DNA of 64,000 nt from Gordonia sp. SID5947 (GCF_009862785.1 NZ_WWHU01000001.1:558001-622000); one strand, 5' to 3'; positions 32,730 through 42,301 are shown, numbered from the stretch's first letter. Made by a program: numbers and translations. Notes: a model not told the origin generated them from the sequence alone.

Positions 32730-34403
32730 GTGGTGGAACCACACGACTTCGCTCTGATCGCAGCCATTCTGGCCATCGCGGCGGTCGCGGGCCTGGTGGC
32801 GACCAAGCTGCGACAGCCGATGATCGTCGCCTTCATCGGTGTCGGCATCCTGGTGGGCCCGACCGGTACCGGATGGGTGGTCGCCAACGAGACCATCGAG
32901 CTACTGGCCCGACTCGGCATCGCCATCCTGCTGTTCCTGGTGGGCTTGCGCCTCGACATGAACCTGATCCGGACCACTGGCCCGGTGGCTCTCATCACCG
33001 GCATCGGGCAGGTGGTGCTCACCGGGGGTCTCGGCTACCTGCTCGCGATCGCATTCGGCACGAGCGCCGTTGCGGCGTTCTACATCTCACTGGCCGTGAC
33101 GTTCTCCTCCACCATCATCATCGTCAAACTCCTCTCCGACACCCGGGAGATCGAACAACTTCACGGACGGATCGCCGTCGGACTGCTGATCGTGCAGGAC
33201 CTCGTCGTGGTGGTCGTGATGATCGCGATCAATGCGTTCGGTCAGGACACCGATGACGCCATGGCGGTGAGCATGGCGCTGGTGCTGGTCAAGGGCATCG
33301 GCCTGATCGTCGGCGTGGGACTGGTGATGCGCTTCGTCCTGCCGTGGTTGCTGCATCAGGTGGCACGGTCGCAGGAGCTGCTGGTGCTCTTCGGCGTCGC
33401 CTACGCGATCGCGCTGGCCGCGGCCACCGAGGCGTTGGGTTTCAGTTCGGAGGTCGGCGCCTTCCTGGCCGGGGTGTCGTTGGCGGCCACCCCTTACCGC
33501 GACGCGCTCGGCGCGCGGTTGGTGAGTCTGCGCGACTTCATGTTGCTGTTCTTCTTCCTCGACCTCGGAGCGGGACTGAACTTCGCCGATGCCTCGGGAC
33601 ACATCGCGGAAGTGGTGGTGTTGTCGCTGTTCGTCCTCGTCGGGAAACCACTCATCATCATGATCTTGATGGTGATTCAGCGTTATCCGCCGCAGGTGAC
33701 GTTCATGACCGGCCTGCCGCTCGGACAGATATCGGAGTTCTCGCTGATCCTGGCGGCCCTCGGCCTCGGTCTGGGCCACATCTCCGACACCACCTCCAGC
33801 GTCATCACGGTCGTCGCGCTGGTCACCATCGGTGGTTCGACCTATCTGATCCTCTTCTCGCATCAGCTCTACCGGCGGCTGGAACCACTGCTGTCCAGGT
33901 TCGACCGGTCCGCCAGCCGACGCGCGACGGCGTCCGAGGCCGACGAAGTCGCCGTGGACGCGATTCTGTACGGGCTCGGACGCTTCGGCCGGCACATCGC
34001 CGACGAGTTCAGCGCTGCCGGCCACCAGGTGCTCGCCGTCGATTTCGATCCGCAACGTCTGGCGACAAATGCGCGTCCGGGGGTGAGATCGGTCTACGGA
34101 AGTGCCTCGGACCTCCATTTCCTCGAGACGCTGCCGCTGTCACGTTCGCGGTTCATCATCAGCACCATCCCGACGATGGATGCCAATTTCGCGCTGCTGC
34201 ATGCCCTGCGGCATCACAAGTATCACGGACATGTGGTCGTGACTGCGCACCATCCACACGATGCAGAGAGACTCCGCGCCGCCGGGGCCGACATCGTGCT
34301 GGAACCTTTTTCACTTGCGGCGGAGGCAACCATCGACATCCTCGACCACATGATCGCCGGCTCCCGCGACGACGACGGTGACGAGAACTCGACGACCGAG
34401 TGA
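32730..34403 (+). CDS. CPA2-family cation:proton antiporter with TrkA-N (RCK) domain
   Basis: The 557-residue protein (GTG start) has about 12 hydrophobic helices, including the CPA2 landmarks LGIAILLFLVGLRLDMNLIR and the helix-11-like GLPLGQISEFSLILA. A cytosolic Rossmann RCK domain begins near residue 415 (ILYGLGRFGRHIADEFSAAG) and binds NAD(H) or nucleotides for gating. It exchanges K+ or Na+ for H+ at the membrane, in pH or potassium homeostasis. The acidic tail (DDDGDENSTTE) is typical. It is monocistronic; the 240 bp to the tRNA hold no gene. Confidence 0.9.
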   Translation: MVEPHDFALIAAILAIAAVAGLVATKLRQPMIVAFIGVGILVGPTGTGWVVANETIELLARLGIAILLFLVGLRLDMNLIRTTGPVALITGIGQVVLTGGLGYLLAIAFGTSAVAAFYISLAVTFSSTIIIVKLLSDTREIEQLHGRIAVGLLIVQDLVVVVVMIAINAFGQDTDDAMAVSMALVLVKGIGLIVGVGLVMRFVLPWLLHQVARSQELLVLFGVAYAIALAAATEALGFSSEVGAFLAGVSLAATPYRDALGARLVSLRDFMLLFFFLDLGAGLNFADASGHIAEVVVLSLFVLVGKPLIIMILMVIQRYPPQVTFMTGLPLGQISEFSLILAALGLGLGHISDTTSSVITVVALVTIGGSTYLILFSHQLYRRLEPLLSRFDRSASRRATASEADEVAVDAILYGLGRFGRHIADEFSAAGHQVLAVDFDPQRLATNARPGVRSVYGSASDLHFLETLPLSRSRFIISTIPTMDANFALLHALRHHKYHGHVVVTAHHPHDAERLRAAGADIVLEPFSLAAEATIDILDHMIAGSRDDDGDENSTTE

Positions 34404-34641
34404 GGTGGTTCGCCGGCCGGGAACACGCGGGTCACCTCGCCGCGCCCGCCAACCTGCGGGGTGACCTTCGCCCGACGCGCCGATGAGCATGTGCCGCAGC
34501 GGCATAGCCGCACCGATCGTCGGGATCCGGGAGACTCCCCGCGGGCTGAATGTCTTGGGTGACATCCTGGTCGCGTTTGCCCCGGTTTCGAGCGGTGCGA
34601 CTTCGACCCCGCTTGGGGTTTGTGCTGGTAGGCGGTGTTCG

Positions 34642-34718
34642 TGGTGCCCTCGGTGAGACTCGAACTCACACTGGACGGGTTTTGAATCCGTTGCCTCTGC
34701 CAATTGGGCTACGAGGGC
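34642..34718 (-). tRNA. tRNA-Leu (anticodon CAA), CCA encoded
   Basis: The minus strand folds as a cloverleaf. Acceptor GCCCTCG pairs with CGAGGGC, followed by A73 and encoded CCA. The D-arm is GCC...GGC with AATTGGCAGA. The anticodon loop TTCAAAA has U33 and CAA at 34-36. The T-arm is GTGAG-TTCGAGT-CTCAC. The variable region is only CCAGT (5 nt), whereas bacterial tRNA-Leu normally has a long variable arm, so either this is an unusual short form or the identity should be checked. One A-C mismatch closes the anticodon stem. TTG codons are the target. Confidence 0.88.
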
Positions 34719-34858
34719 ATCTGCCGCGAGTCGACGTGGTGCGACTGCCGCGACAATCCACTTTAGATGATCGGCCGAGCGACCGGCCAACCGGTACGCT
34801 GCTCGCATCGGCGCATGCAGGTCAGCGCTGGTAGTGGCTGATTCGAAGCGGAGGAGGG

Positions 34859-35485
34859 ATGGTGACGGTGGCAGACAGGGCTGCGGATCGGACCGGCGAA
34901 CAGATGACAACCCATCGGGTGCTCGTCGCCGAGGACGACTCGTTGATCCGGATGGATCTCATCGAGATGCTCCGTGAAGAGGGCTACGAGGTGGTCGGGG
35001 AGGCCCCGAACGGACAGGTCGCCGTCGAGCTGACCGAGAGCCTGAGGCCGGACCTGGTGATCATGGACGTGAAGATGCCGGTGCGTGATGGCATCGACGC
35101 GGCGTCCGAGATCGCACAGAAGAAGTTGGCGGCGGTGGTGATGCTGACCGCGTTCAGCCAGCGTGAGTTCATCGAAAAGGCGCGTGACGCCGGTGCGATG
35201 GCCTATCTGGTCAAACCGTTCACCAAGGCCGATCTCGTGCCGGCGATCGAGGTGGCGGTGAGCCGCTACAACGAGGTGGCCGCGCTGGAGAAAGAAGTCG
35301 CCACGATCGCCGACCGTCTGGAGACGCGCAAACTGGTCGAACGCGCGAAGGGGCTTCTGATGGAAAAGCAGGCGCTCTCAGAGCCGGAGGCGTTCAAGTG
35401 GATTCAGCGAGCCGCCATGGACCGCCGCACGACGATGAAGGCCGTCGCTCAGGTGGTCGTCGAGACGCTCGGCGCCGACAGCTGA
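34859..35485 (+). CDS. pdtaR: ANTAR-domain response regulator PdtaR (Rv1626-like)
   Basis: The 208-residue protein has a receiver domain (about 18-135; acidic pocket AEDDS, phospho-Asp in LVIMDVKMPVRDG, Lys in YLVKPFTK). The C-terminal ANTAR RNA-binding module (about 145-205; KLVERAKGLLMEKQALSEPE) follows. PdtaR relays signals from the PdtaS sensor kinase and binds hairpins in target mRNAs as an antiterminator. RBS ggaggag precedes the ATG. It is monocistronic. Length matches mycobacterial PdtaR (205). Confidence 0.93.
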   Translation: MVTVADRAADRTGEQMTTHRVLVAEDDSLIRMDLIEMLREEGYEVVGEAPNGQVAVELTESLRPDLVIMDVKMPVRDGIDAASEIAQKKLAAVVMLTAFSQREFIEKARDAGAMAYLVKPFTKADLVPAIEVAVSRYNEVAALEKEVATIADRLETRKLVERAKGLLMEKQALSEPEAFKWIQRAAMDRRTTMKAVAQVVVETLGADS

Positions 35486-35682
35486 CACGTGCAGGACTCG
35501 CGCCGTTAAATCTGTGAAAACACGCCGAGCGCCGTCATGGACGTTTGACCCCAATCCATCGCGGGCGCCGTGGTTTCGGACTATGTTTTCTCAAGGTCTC
35601 CTCAGCAGATCTCTTGGCACCGACGATCGGCCTCGACAGTCGACGTCCACGCCGGGTGGGTGGGAAGTGAAGAGGTAAGAGT

Positions 35683-36915
35683 ATGCATCGTCGTGTGGCG
35701 ACAGGTGCTCTCGCGCTGGCGATGGCGAGTGTGCTCGCCGTGTCAGCGTGTAGCAGCAAATCCAGCGACTCCGGGACCGAATCCGGTTCCAGCGGTTCGG
35801 CCGGCGCGAGTACTGGTCTCGAGATCGCGCCCCTGGCCCAGATCGACACCCAGGGCAATGAGGTCCAGGGCGCCTCGGAGTCGGCAGCACTCAATCCGGC
35901 CGGCGACGGCCAGGCACAGTGTCCCGGGTCGACGATCGCGATGGCGGGCGCTCTGACCGGTGCGGACGCCGCACTCGGCATCAACATCAAGAACGGCGCG
36001 CAACTCGCGGTCGACCAGCACAACAAAGCCAACCCGAATTGCCAGATCGAACTCAAGACCTTCGACACCGAGGGCGATCCCCAGAAGGCCACCCAGGTCG
36101 CACCCCAGATCGTCAACGACGAAGACATCGTCGGACTGATCGGCCCCGCCTTCTCCGGCGAGACGAAGGCGACCGGGGGAATCTTCAACCAGGCGGGTCT
36201 CGTCGCGACGACTGCGTCCGCCACCAACCCGACGCTCACCGACAACGGCTGGAAGACCTTCTTCCGCGGTCTCGCCAACGACGACGTGCAGGGCCCGGCG
36301 GTCGCGAAGTATCTGACCGGCACGATGGGCAAGAAGAAGGTCTGTGTCATCAAGGACGACACCGACTATGGAGTCGGACTGGCCAAGGCGATGACCCAGT
36401 CCTTGGGGTCGGCCGCTGACGCCTCCTGCTCCGGGGACGTGAAGAAGGGTGACCGCGAGTTCTCGGCGATCATCTCGAAGGTCACCGCCGCCAATCCGGA
36501 CGCTGTCTTCTACTCCGGCTACTACGCGGAGGCCGCTCCGCTGGCCCAGCAGCTGAAAACCGCGGGCTCGCAGGCGACCTTCGTCTCCGGTGACGGCGCC
36601 AACGATCCGCAGTTCACCGCCCAGGCGGGTGACAGTGCCAAGGGCGCAGTCCTGTCGTGCCCGTGCGGTCCGGCGCCGTCGCAGTTCAAGAAGGATTATC
36701 AGGCGGCCTTCAACCAGGCGCCCGGCGTCTATTCGGTCGAGGCCTACGACCTCGCGTCGATCCTGATGAAGGGGATCAACGAGGGCAAGCGCACTCGCCC
36801 CCAACTGTTGTCGTTCGTTCGCAGCTACAAGGGCCCGGGCCTGGCGCGCGAGTACCAGTGGAGTCCCACCGGCGAGCTCACGTCTTCGCTCATCTGGGTC
36901 TACGACGTCAAGTAA
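35683..36915 (+). CDS. livK: Branched-chain amino-acid ABC transporter, substrate-binding lipoprotein
   Basis: The 410-residue lipoprotein has signal peptide MHRRVATGALALAMASVLAV and lipobox SAC with Cys23, then a Ser-rich linker. The periplasmic-binding fold (Peripla_BP_6) covers the rest, with conserved ALTGADAALGINIKNGAQLA and DVEGDPQ-type DTEGDPQKA. It captures Leu/Ile/Val or related amides outside the membrane. The 197-bp leader contains no other gene, and a hairpin after its stop separates it from the permease genes, so it is probably made in excess. Confidence 0.92.
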   Translation: MHRRVATGALALAMASVLAVSACSSKSSDSGTESGSSGSAGASTGLEIAPLAQIDTQGNEVQGASESAALNPAGDGQAQCPGSTIAMAGALTGADAALGINIKNGAQLAVDQHNKANPNCQIELKTFDTEGDPQKATQVAPQIVNDEDIVGLIGPAFSGETKATGGIFNQAGLVATTASATNPTLTDNGWKTFFRGLANDDVQGPAVAKYLTGTMGKKKVCVIKDDTDYGVGLAKAMTQSLGSAADASCSGDVKKGDREFSAIISKVTAANPDAVFYSGYYAEAAPLAQQLKTAGSQATFVSGDGANDPQFTAQAGDSAKGAVLSCPCGPAPSQFKKDYQAAFNQAPGVYSVEAYDLASILMKGINEGKRTRPQLLSFVRSYKGPGLAREYQWSPTGELTSSLIWVYDVK

Positions 36916-36926
36916 GGCGCAATCAT

Positions 36927-36964
36927 CACGGTGCGTCCGGGCACACCAGCCCGGACGCACCGTG
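36927..36964 (+). terminator. Hairpin between livK and livH (partial terminator or processing site)
   Basis: Perfect 16-bp stem: cacggtgcgtccgggc pairs with gcccggacgcaccgtg around a 6-nt loop (acacca). It lies 12 bp after livK and 37 bp before livH. No T tract follows. Such hairpins between binding-protein and permease genes usually stabilise the upstream mRNA or limit read-through, giving more binding protein than transporter. Confidence 0.75.
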
Positions 36965-37000
36965 GTCTCTGGGGGATTCTCTCGTGGCTGAAAGGCACGC

Positions 37001-38041
37001 ATGATCGTGTACTCGATGGCCGAGGCGGCGTCGGTGGCAGCGACCATCAACTTCGATCTCGGCGCTCTCCAGAACGGGTTCTGGGGGCTGACGATCGAGG
37101 GGCTCACGTACGGTGCGATCTATGCACTCGTCGCGGTGGGGTACACCCTCGTCTACGGCGTACTGCGCCTGATCAACTTCGCGCACTCCGAAGTCTTCAT
37201 GCTCGGCATGTTCGGCCAATACATCGGCCTGTTGTTGCTCGGTTTCACCCCGTCGGGGAACACCTACTCCGAGGGCACGGTCATGACCGTTCTCTACCTG
37301 CTCCTGGCAGGGCTGTGCGGCATGGCCGTATCGGGTGGTGCGGCAGTCGGTCTGGAGTTCGTGGCCTACCGTCCGCTGCGCAAGCGCAGGGCGAAGCCTC
37401 TCGCCTTCCTGATCACGGCGATCGGTATGTCGTTCGTGCTGCAGGAGTTCGTGCACTACGTGCTGCCGAAGCTGCCGATCGATCCGCCGCTGGGTGGCTC
37501 GAGCGCGCAACCGACGATCAGACTGGTACAGCCTGTCAAGGAATTCAGCATCTTCGGGGCGCCCGTCTACAACCTGACGTTGATCATCATCATCTCGGCT
37601 CTGGTACTGGCTCTCGGTACCGACTACTTGATCAACCGCACGCGCCTCGGCCGCGGAATCCAGTCGGTCGCCCAGGATCCCGACGCCGCGTTGCTGATGG
37701 GTGTGTCGCGCGAGCGCATCATCATGGTCACCTTCCTCATCGGTGGCCTGCTCGCGGGCGCGGCAGCGTTGCTCTACACGCTGCGCGTCCCCACGAACAT
37801 CGTGTACTACGGCGGTTTCATCCTCGGGATCAAGGCGTTCTGCGCCGCGGTCCTCGGCGGCATCGGCAACGTTCGGGGTGCGCTGCTCGGCGGACTTCTG
37901 CTCGGGGTCATGGAAAACTATGGATCGGTGGTGCTCGGCAACCAGTGGCGGGACGTCGTCGCCTTCGTCCTGCTGATCCTGGTGCTGATGTTCCGCCCGA
38001 CGGGCATCCTCGGTGAGAAGCTCGGGAAGGCACGGGTATGA
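37001..38041 (+). CDS. livH: Branched-chain amino-acid ABC transporter permease LivH
   Basis: A 346-residue membrane protein with about eight to nine helices and the LivH block (GLTYGAIYALVAVGYTLVYG, then RLINFAHSEVFMLG) and the later RGIQSVAQDPDAALLMGV cytosolic loop that contacts the ATPases. It pairs with LivM to form the channel. It overlaps livM by 4 bp (ATGA). Confidence 0.92.
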   Translation: MIVYSMAEAASVAATINFDLGALQNGFWGLTIEGLTYGAIYALVAVGYTLVYGVLRLINFAHSEVFMLGMFGQYIGLLLLGFTPSGNTYSEGTVMTVLYLLLAGLCGMAVSGGAAVGLEFVAYRPLRKRRAKPLAFLITAIGMSFVLQEFVHYVLPKLPIDPPLGGSSAQPTIRLVQPVKEFSIFGAPVYNLTLIIIISALVLALGTDYLINRTRLGRGIQSVAQDPDAALLMGVSRERIIMVTFLIGGLLAGAAALLYTLRVPTNIVYYGGFILGIKAFCAAVLGGIGNVRGALLGGLLLGVMENYGSVVLGNQWRDVVAFVLLILVLMFRPTGILGEKLGKARV

Positions 38042-39267
38042 CGACTCAGCAGCCCGCAGGCGCCACGGTGCCCGACGACCCGAACGCGCCCCCACCTCGT
38101 GGTGTCGGCGACGCGATCCGTACGTGGTGGAACGGTTTACCCCGCGTCATGCAATGGCTCGTCGGGGTGCCTGCGATCATCGTGATCGGCCTGCTCCCTG
38201 TGGTGAATCCGCCGCTGATCACCACCACGGCAACCGATTTCGGTGTGGTGATGGCGACCTTCGCGATGACCGCGCTGATCGCGATCGGCCTGAACGTGGT
38301 GGTCGGCCAGACCGGCCTGCTGGATCTCGGGTACGTGGGTTTCTATGCGGTCGGCGCCTACGTCGTCGCGCTGATGACCAGCCCGGCGAGCCCACTGTGG
38401 GACAGTGCCGACCACGGGATCTTCTCGGGTCCGTGGGCGTGGCTGGCCTGTGTGCCGTTGGCGATCGTCATCACCGGTCTCACCGGCGTCATCCTCGGCA
38501 CCCCGACGCTGCGCGTCCGCGGTGACTATCTCGCGATCGTCACCCTCGGGTTCGGTGAGATCGTGCGACTCCTCGCCGACAATCTGGGCGACGTCACCAA
38601 TGGGGCATCGGGCCTGCAGGGAGTGCTGTTCCCCGAACTCGGCACCTCGGACAAACACCCGGCCGGTGTGTTCTCCAGCGCCAACAACGCGGACACGCTC
38701 AACTACGGCGTCTGGTGGTACTGGCTCGGCATCGCCTTGGTCATCCTCGTCCTGATCATCATCGGCAATCTGGAACGCAGCCGCGTCGGCCGGTCGTGGG
38801 TGGCGATCCGGGAAGACGAGGACGCCGCCGAGATCATGGGGGTGCCGACGTTCAAGTACAAACTCTGGGCGTTCGTCATCGGCGCCGGGATCGGCGGACT
38901 CTCGGGTGCGGTGTACGCCGGTCAGGTCCAGTACGTCGACCCCAAGGCCTTCACCGTCATCAACTCGATGTTGTTCCTGTGCGCGGTGGTGCTCGGTGGA
39001 CAGGGCAACAAGCTCGGCGTGATCGCCGGGGCGTTCCTGGTCGTCTATCTGCCCGCGCGAGTTCAGGGCGTCGAGATCGGTGGTCAGTCGCTGAGCGAGT
39101 TCAAGTATCTGTTCTTCGGGGTCGCACTCGTGGTGCTGATGATCTTCCGGCCGCAGGGCCTGTTCCCTGCTCGAGCGCGGTTGATCACGTTCGGTCGGCG
39201 TATCTACGGAGCCGTGAAACGTGCGCCCGGTGGCGGGCCGACCCGTGGTGAGGAGGTGAAGGCGTGA
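38038..39267 (+). CDS. livM: Branched-chain amino-acid ABC transporter permease LivM
   Basis: A 409-residue membrane protein. The first helix follows a Pro-rich 35-residue cytosolic start; the family block AIGLNVVVGQTGLLDLGYVGFYAVGAY (start near residue 83) and the ATPase-contact loop VAIREDEDAAEIMGVPTFKYK are present. It overlaps livG by 4 bp. Confidence 0.92.
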   Translation: MTTQQPAGATVPDDPNAPPPRGVGDAIRTWWNGLPRVMQWLVGVPAIIVIGLLPVVNPPLITTTATDFGVVMATFAMTALIAIGLNVVVGQTGLLDLGYVGFYAVGAYVVALMTSPASPLWDSADHGIFSGPWAWLACVPLAIVITGLTGVILGTPTLRVRGDYLAIVTLGFGEIVRLLADNLGDVTNGASGLQGVLFPELGTSDKHPAGVFSSANNADTLNYGVWWYWLGIALVILVLIIIGNLERSRVGRSWVAIREDEDAAEIMGVPTFKYKLWAFVIGAGIGGLSGAVYAGQVQYVDPKAFTVINSMLFLCAVVLGGQGNKLGVIAGAFLVVYLPARVQGVEIGGQSLSEFKYLFFGVALVVLMIFRPQGLFPARARLITFGRRIYGAVKRAPGGGPTRGEEVKA

Positions 39268-40235
39268 GCAGGGATCACGAGCCGGGCGACAATTCGGGTG
39301 CCGGCAGCGTCCCGGACCATGACGAACAGATAGCGGAGGCCGTCGCCGATCCATCTGCCACCGCCATCGTCGATCCGGCGGCCATCGATCCTGACCTCGC
39401 CGATCCCGAAGCGGTTGCCGAGGCCGTCGCGCCCCAACGAGATATCGCCACCGCGACGGGCGAACCGCTGCTCGAGGTCAGTGGCCTGACCGTCGAGTTC
39501 GGTGGCCTCGCCGCCCTCGACGACGTCACCTTCGACATCAAGCGTGGCGAGATCCTCGGCCTGATCGGCCCGAACGGCGCAGGCAAGACCACCTGCTTCA
39601 ACGCGATCACCGGGGTCTATCGACCGACCCGCGGCACCGTTGTCTTCGATGGTGCGCCGCTCGGGAAGATCAAGCAGCACAAGATCACCCGCCGTGGCAT
39701 CGCCCGCACGTTCCAGAACGTGCGGCTGTGGGGAGAGATGACCGCCCTCGAGAACGTCTGCGTCGGCACCGACGCGCGGCACAAGACCTCGGTGGTCGGT
39801 GGCATCTTCCGAACCCCACGTCACTACCGAGAGGAACGCGACGCGGTCGACCGCGGCATGGCCTTGCTCGAGTTCGTGGGCATCGGGCCCAGAGCAGCAG
39901 AGAAGGCGTCGAACCTGCCCTACGGCGACCAGCGACGACTCGAGATCGCCCGGGCGATGGCGACCGAACCCAAGCTGCTGTGTCTCGACGAGCCGGCCGC
40001 CGGATTCAATCCGAGCGAGAAGACCGCACTGATGGGCCTGATCCAGAAGATCCGCGACGACGGATACACCGTGCTCCTCATCGAGCACGACATGCGCCTT
40101 GTGATGGGGGTGACCGACCGTATCGTCGTCCTGGAGTTCGGTCGCAAGATCGCGGACGGGACGCCGCGAGAAGTCCGCGACAACCCGGCCGTCGTGGCCG
40201 CATACCTGGGAGTTCCCGATGACGAAACCGTCTGA
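39264..40235 (+). CDS. livG: Branched-chain amino-acid ABC transporter ATP-binding protein LivG, with acidic N-terminal extension
   Basis: A 323-residue protein whose ABC domain begins near residue 70 ([20 protein letters not shown]). Walker A is [10 protein letters not shown]; the signature is [18 protein letters not shown]; Walker B is [12 protein letters not shown]; the switch His is IEHDM. Residues 1-68 form an Asp/Ala/Pro-rich extension (many DPA/IDP) not present in ordinary LivG (about 255 residues). It energises transport together with LivF. The 3' end overlaps livF. Confidence 0.9.
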   Translation: MSRDHEPGDNSGAGSVPDHDEQIAEAVADPSATAIVDPAAIDPDLADPEAVAEAVAPQRDIATATGEPLLEVSGLTVEFGGLAALDDVTFDIKRGEILGLIGPNGAGKTTCFNAITGVYRPTRGTVVFDGAPLGKIKQHKITRRGIARTFQNVRLWGEMTALENVCVGTDARHKTSVVGGIFRTPRHYREERDAVDRGMALLEFVGIGPRAAEKASNLPYGDQRRLEIARAMATEPKLLCLDEPAAGFNPSEKTALMGLIQKIRDDGYTVLLIEHDMRLVMGVTDRIVVLEFGRKIADGTPREVRDNPAVVAAYLGVPDDETV

Positions 40236-40992
40236 CCCCGAGCCGCCGCGGAACACCGCCGACGGATCGTCGACCCCGGTCCTCGAATTGCGCGATGTGG
40301 TGATCCACTACGGACGAATCCGTGCACTGCACGGCATCTCCCTGAATGTCGGTGCCGGGGAACTGGTCACGCTGCTCGGTGCCAACGGCGCAGGGAAGTC
40401 GACCACGATGCGCGGCATCTCGGGACTCAATCGCCTCACCGAGGGGGACATCCTCTTCGACGGCGAGTCCATCGCCGGTCTGGCGGCGCACGAGCGGGTC
40501 AAGCGTGGCATCATCCAGGTGCCCGAGGGGCGCCGGATCTTTCCCGGGATGACCGTGCTCGAGAACCTCGACATGGGTTGTTACGGCCGCAAGTTCGGGT
40601 CAAAGGCGGCCTACCAGGAGTCGCTCGAGCACGTATTCACGCTTTTCCCGAGACTCGGCGAGCGCCGCAAGCAGTTCGGCGGGACCATGTCCGGCGGTGA
40701 GCAGCAGATGCTCGCGATCGGGCGTGCACTGATGGCACGGCCCAAATTGCTGTTGCTCGACGAACCGTCGATGGGGTTGGCGCCCATGGTGATCCAGCAG
40801 ATCTTCCGGATAATCGCGAAGATCAACTCCGAGGGCACAACCATTCTGCTCGTCGAGCAGAATGCGCAGCAGGCTCTGAGCCGGTCGACGCGGGGCTACA
40901 TCCTGGAGACGGGTGCGATCACAAAAGAGGGTGCGGGCAAGGACCTGCTGGTCGACGACGCGGTTCGTGAGGCATACCTGGGTGTCGCCTGA
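40219..40992 (+). CDS. livF: Branched-chain amino-acid ABC transporter ATP-binding protein LivF
   Basis: A 257-residue ABC ATPase. Walker A is LLGANGAGKST; the signature is TMSGGEQQMLAIGRALM; Walker B is LLLLDEPSMGLAP. It ends YLGVA, the usual LivF terminus. It overlaps livG by 17 bp, so the pair is translationally coupled. Confidence 0.93.
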   Translation: MTKPSDPEPPRNTADGSSTPVLELRDVVIHYGRIRALHGISLNVGAGELVTLLGANGAGKSTTMRGISGLNRLTEGDILFDGESIAGLAAHERVKRGIIQVPEGRRIFPGMTVLENLDMGCYGRKFGSKAAYQESLEHVFTLFPRLGERRKQFGGTMSGGEQQMLAIGRALMARPKLLLLDEPSMGLAPMVIQQIFRIIAKINSEGTTILLVEQNAQQALSRSTRGYILETGAITKEGAGKDLLVDDAVREAYLGVA

Positions 40993-41070
40993 CGGTGTCG
41001 CCTGACGATGTCGCGTAGCGCCGGTGTCGCACACTGCCGGTGACCGGTCCAGATCGTCTACGCTCGGCGC

Positions 41071-41640
41071 ATGCCGGCCATCGCAGTGACCTCGAGCCGA
41101 GATCTCGACCTGGTGAGTTCGCTCCTCGCTCAAGCATTCGTCGACGATCCCGTCATCCGCTGGTTGCAGCCGGACTCCCGTCATCACAAGCAGATCTTCC
41201 GCACGCTGGTCCGTTGGGTGCACGGCGAGGATGCATCGATCGATCTGGCCCTGCGGGACGGAGTGCCGATCGGCGCGGCCGTGTGGGATGCACCCGGACA
41301 CAAGATCTCGCCCACCCGGCAGATCGGATCGATGGTGGGGTTCGTCCGAGCCCTGGGCGGCCGGATGCGCTATGGCGCGCTGCTGGAGCAGGAGTTCACC
41401 AAGCTACGGCCCAAGGAACCGCATTGGTACCTGGGGCAGGTGGGGGCGACGGTGAAGGGTGTGGGCATCGGCAGCGCACTGCTCGCCGCGGGTATCGATC
41501 GGGTCGACGCGCCGGCGTATCTGGAGAGTTCCAACGAGGCGAACATCCCACTCTATGAGCGATATGGGTTCGAGGTCACCACCGAGATCACTCTTCCCGA
41601 GGGTGGACCGACGGTGTGGCCGATGTATCGGCGGGGTTGA
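41071..41640 (+). CDS. GNAT family N-acetyltransferase, copy 1
   Basis: The 189-residue protein has the GNAT cofactor-binding motif in diverged form (GATVKGVGIGSALLAAGI) and the terminal NEANIPLYERYGFEV element near residue 152. It is about the same length and order as the next gene. They share the blocks LAQAFVDDPVIRW / LAQAFVEDPVIRW and PLYERYGFEV / PLYERFGFEV, so they are tandem duplicates. The substrate is unknown. Confidence 0.85.
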   Translation: MPAIAVTSSRDLDLVSSLLAQAFVDDPVIRWLQPDSRHHKQIFRTLVRWVHGEDASIDLALRDGVPIGAAVWDAPGHKISPTRQIGSMVGFVRALGGRMRYGALLEQEFTKLRPKEPHWYLGQVGATVKGVGIGSALLAAGIDRVDAPAYLESSNEANIPLYERYGFEVTTEITLPEGGPTVWPMYRRG

Positions 41641-41689
41641 ACCTGGCGAAACGGCCGACACCGGAGGCGGCCGGCCCTAATCTCGTGAG

Positions 41690-42259
41690 ATGGCGGGTAT
41701 CTCGGTCGTCGCGTCCTCGGACAAGAAGCTGATCACCACCCTGCTCGCGCAGGCGTTCGTGGAGGACCCGGTGATCCGGTGGATGCTGCCCGATCGCGGC
41801 AAGGATCATCTGTTCTTCCAGGCGATGCTGACCACCGGCCACGGACGGGACAGTGGACGCGACGTGGCCATGCTCGACGGAACCGCGGTGGGCGCATCGG
41901 TGTGGGATCCGCCGGGATTCGCCGTCCGCAAGGTCGACGAGATGCGTGGCATCGCCGGCTTCATCTGTGCGCTCGGCAAGCGTGCGTCCTACGGCCAGGA
42001 ACTCGACGAGCTGTGCGCCGAGTACCGGCCGAACCAACCGTACTGGTATCTGCCGTTGATCGGCGCAACGGTCCAGGGGCAGGGCGTCGGCACCAGCATG
42101 CTGCACGCCCGGCTCGACGGGATGGCCGGGGCGGTGCATCTCGAAGCGTCCAACGAGGCAAACGTCCCGCTCTATGAACGGTTCGGTTTCGAGGTCATCG
42201 GCGAGATCGACCTGCCGCACGGCGGGCCGAAGCTGTGGCCCATGCGGCGACCGGGCTGA
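41690..42259 (+). CDS. GNAT family N-acetyltransferase, copy 2
   Basis: The 189-residue protein is the same length as copy 1, 50 bp upstream of it on the same strand. It has the acetyl-CoA region GATVQGQGVGTSMLHARLDG and NEANVPLYERFGFEV. Copies have diverged substantially outside these blocks, so the duplication is old and the two may differ in substrate. Confidence 0.85.
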   Translation: MAGISVVASSDKKLITTLLAQAFVEDPVIRWMLPDRGKDHLFFQAMLTTGHGRDSGRDVAMLDGTAVGASVWDPPGFAVRKVDEMRGIAGFICALGKRASYGQELDELCAEYRPNQPYWYLPLIGATVQGQGVGTSMLHARLDGMAGAVHLEASNEANVPLYERFGFEVIGEIDLPHGGPKLWPMRRPG

Positions 42260-42301
42260 CACCTCCTCGAACTGTCGGGTCGGGTCATTAGACTCCCTGG
42301 G

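Noticed and set aside
34642..34718. tRNA as integration site of the element
   Set aside because: The tRNA is 8 kb away and intact; the element lies in a DUF2461 gene.
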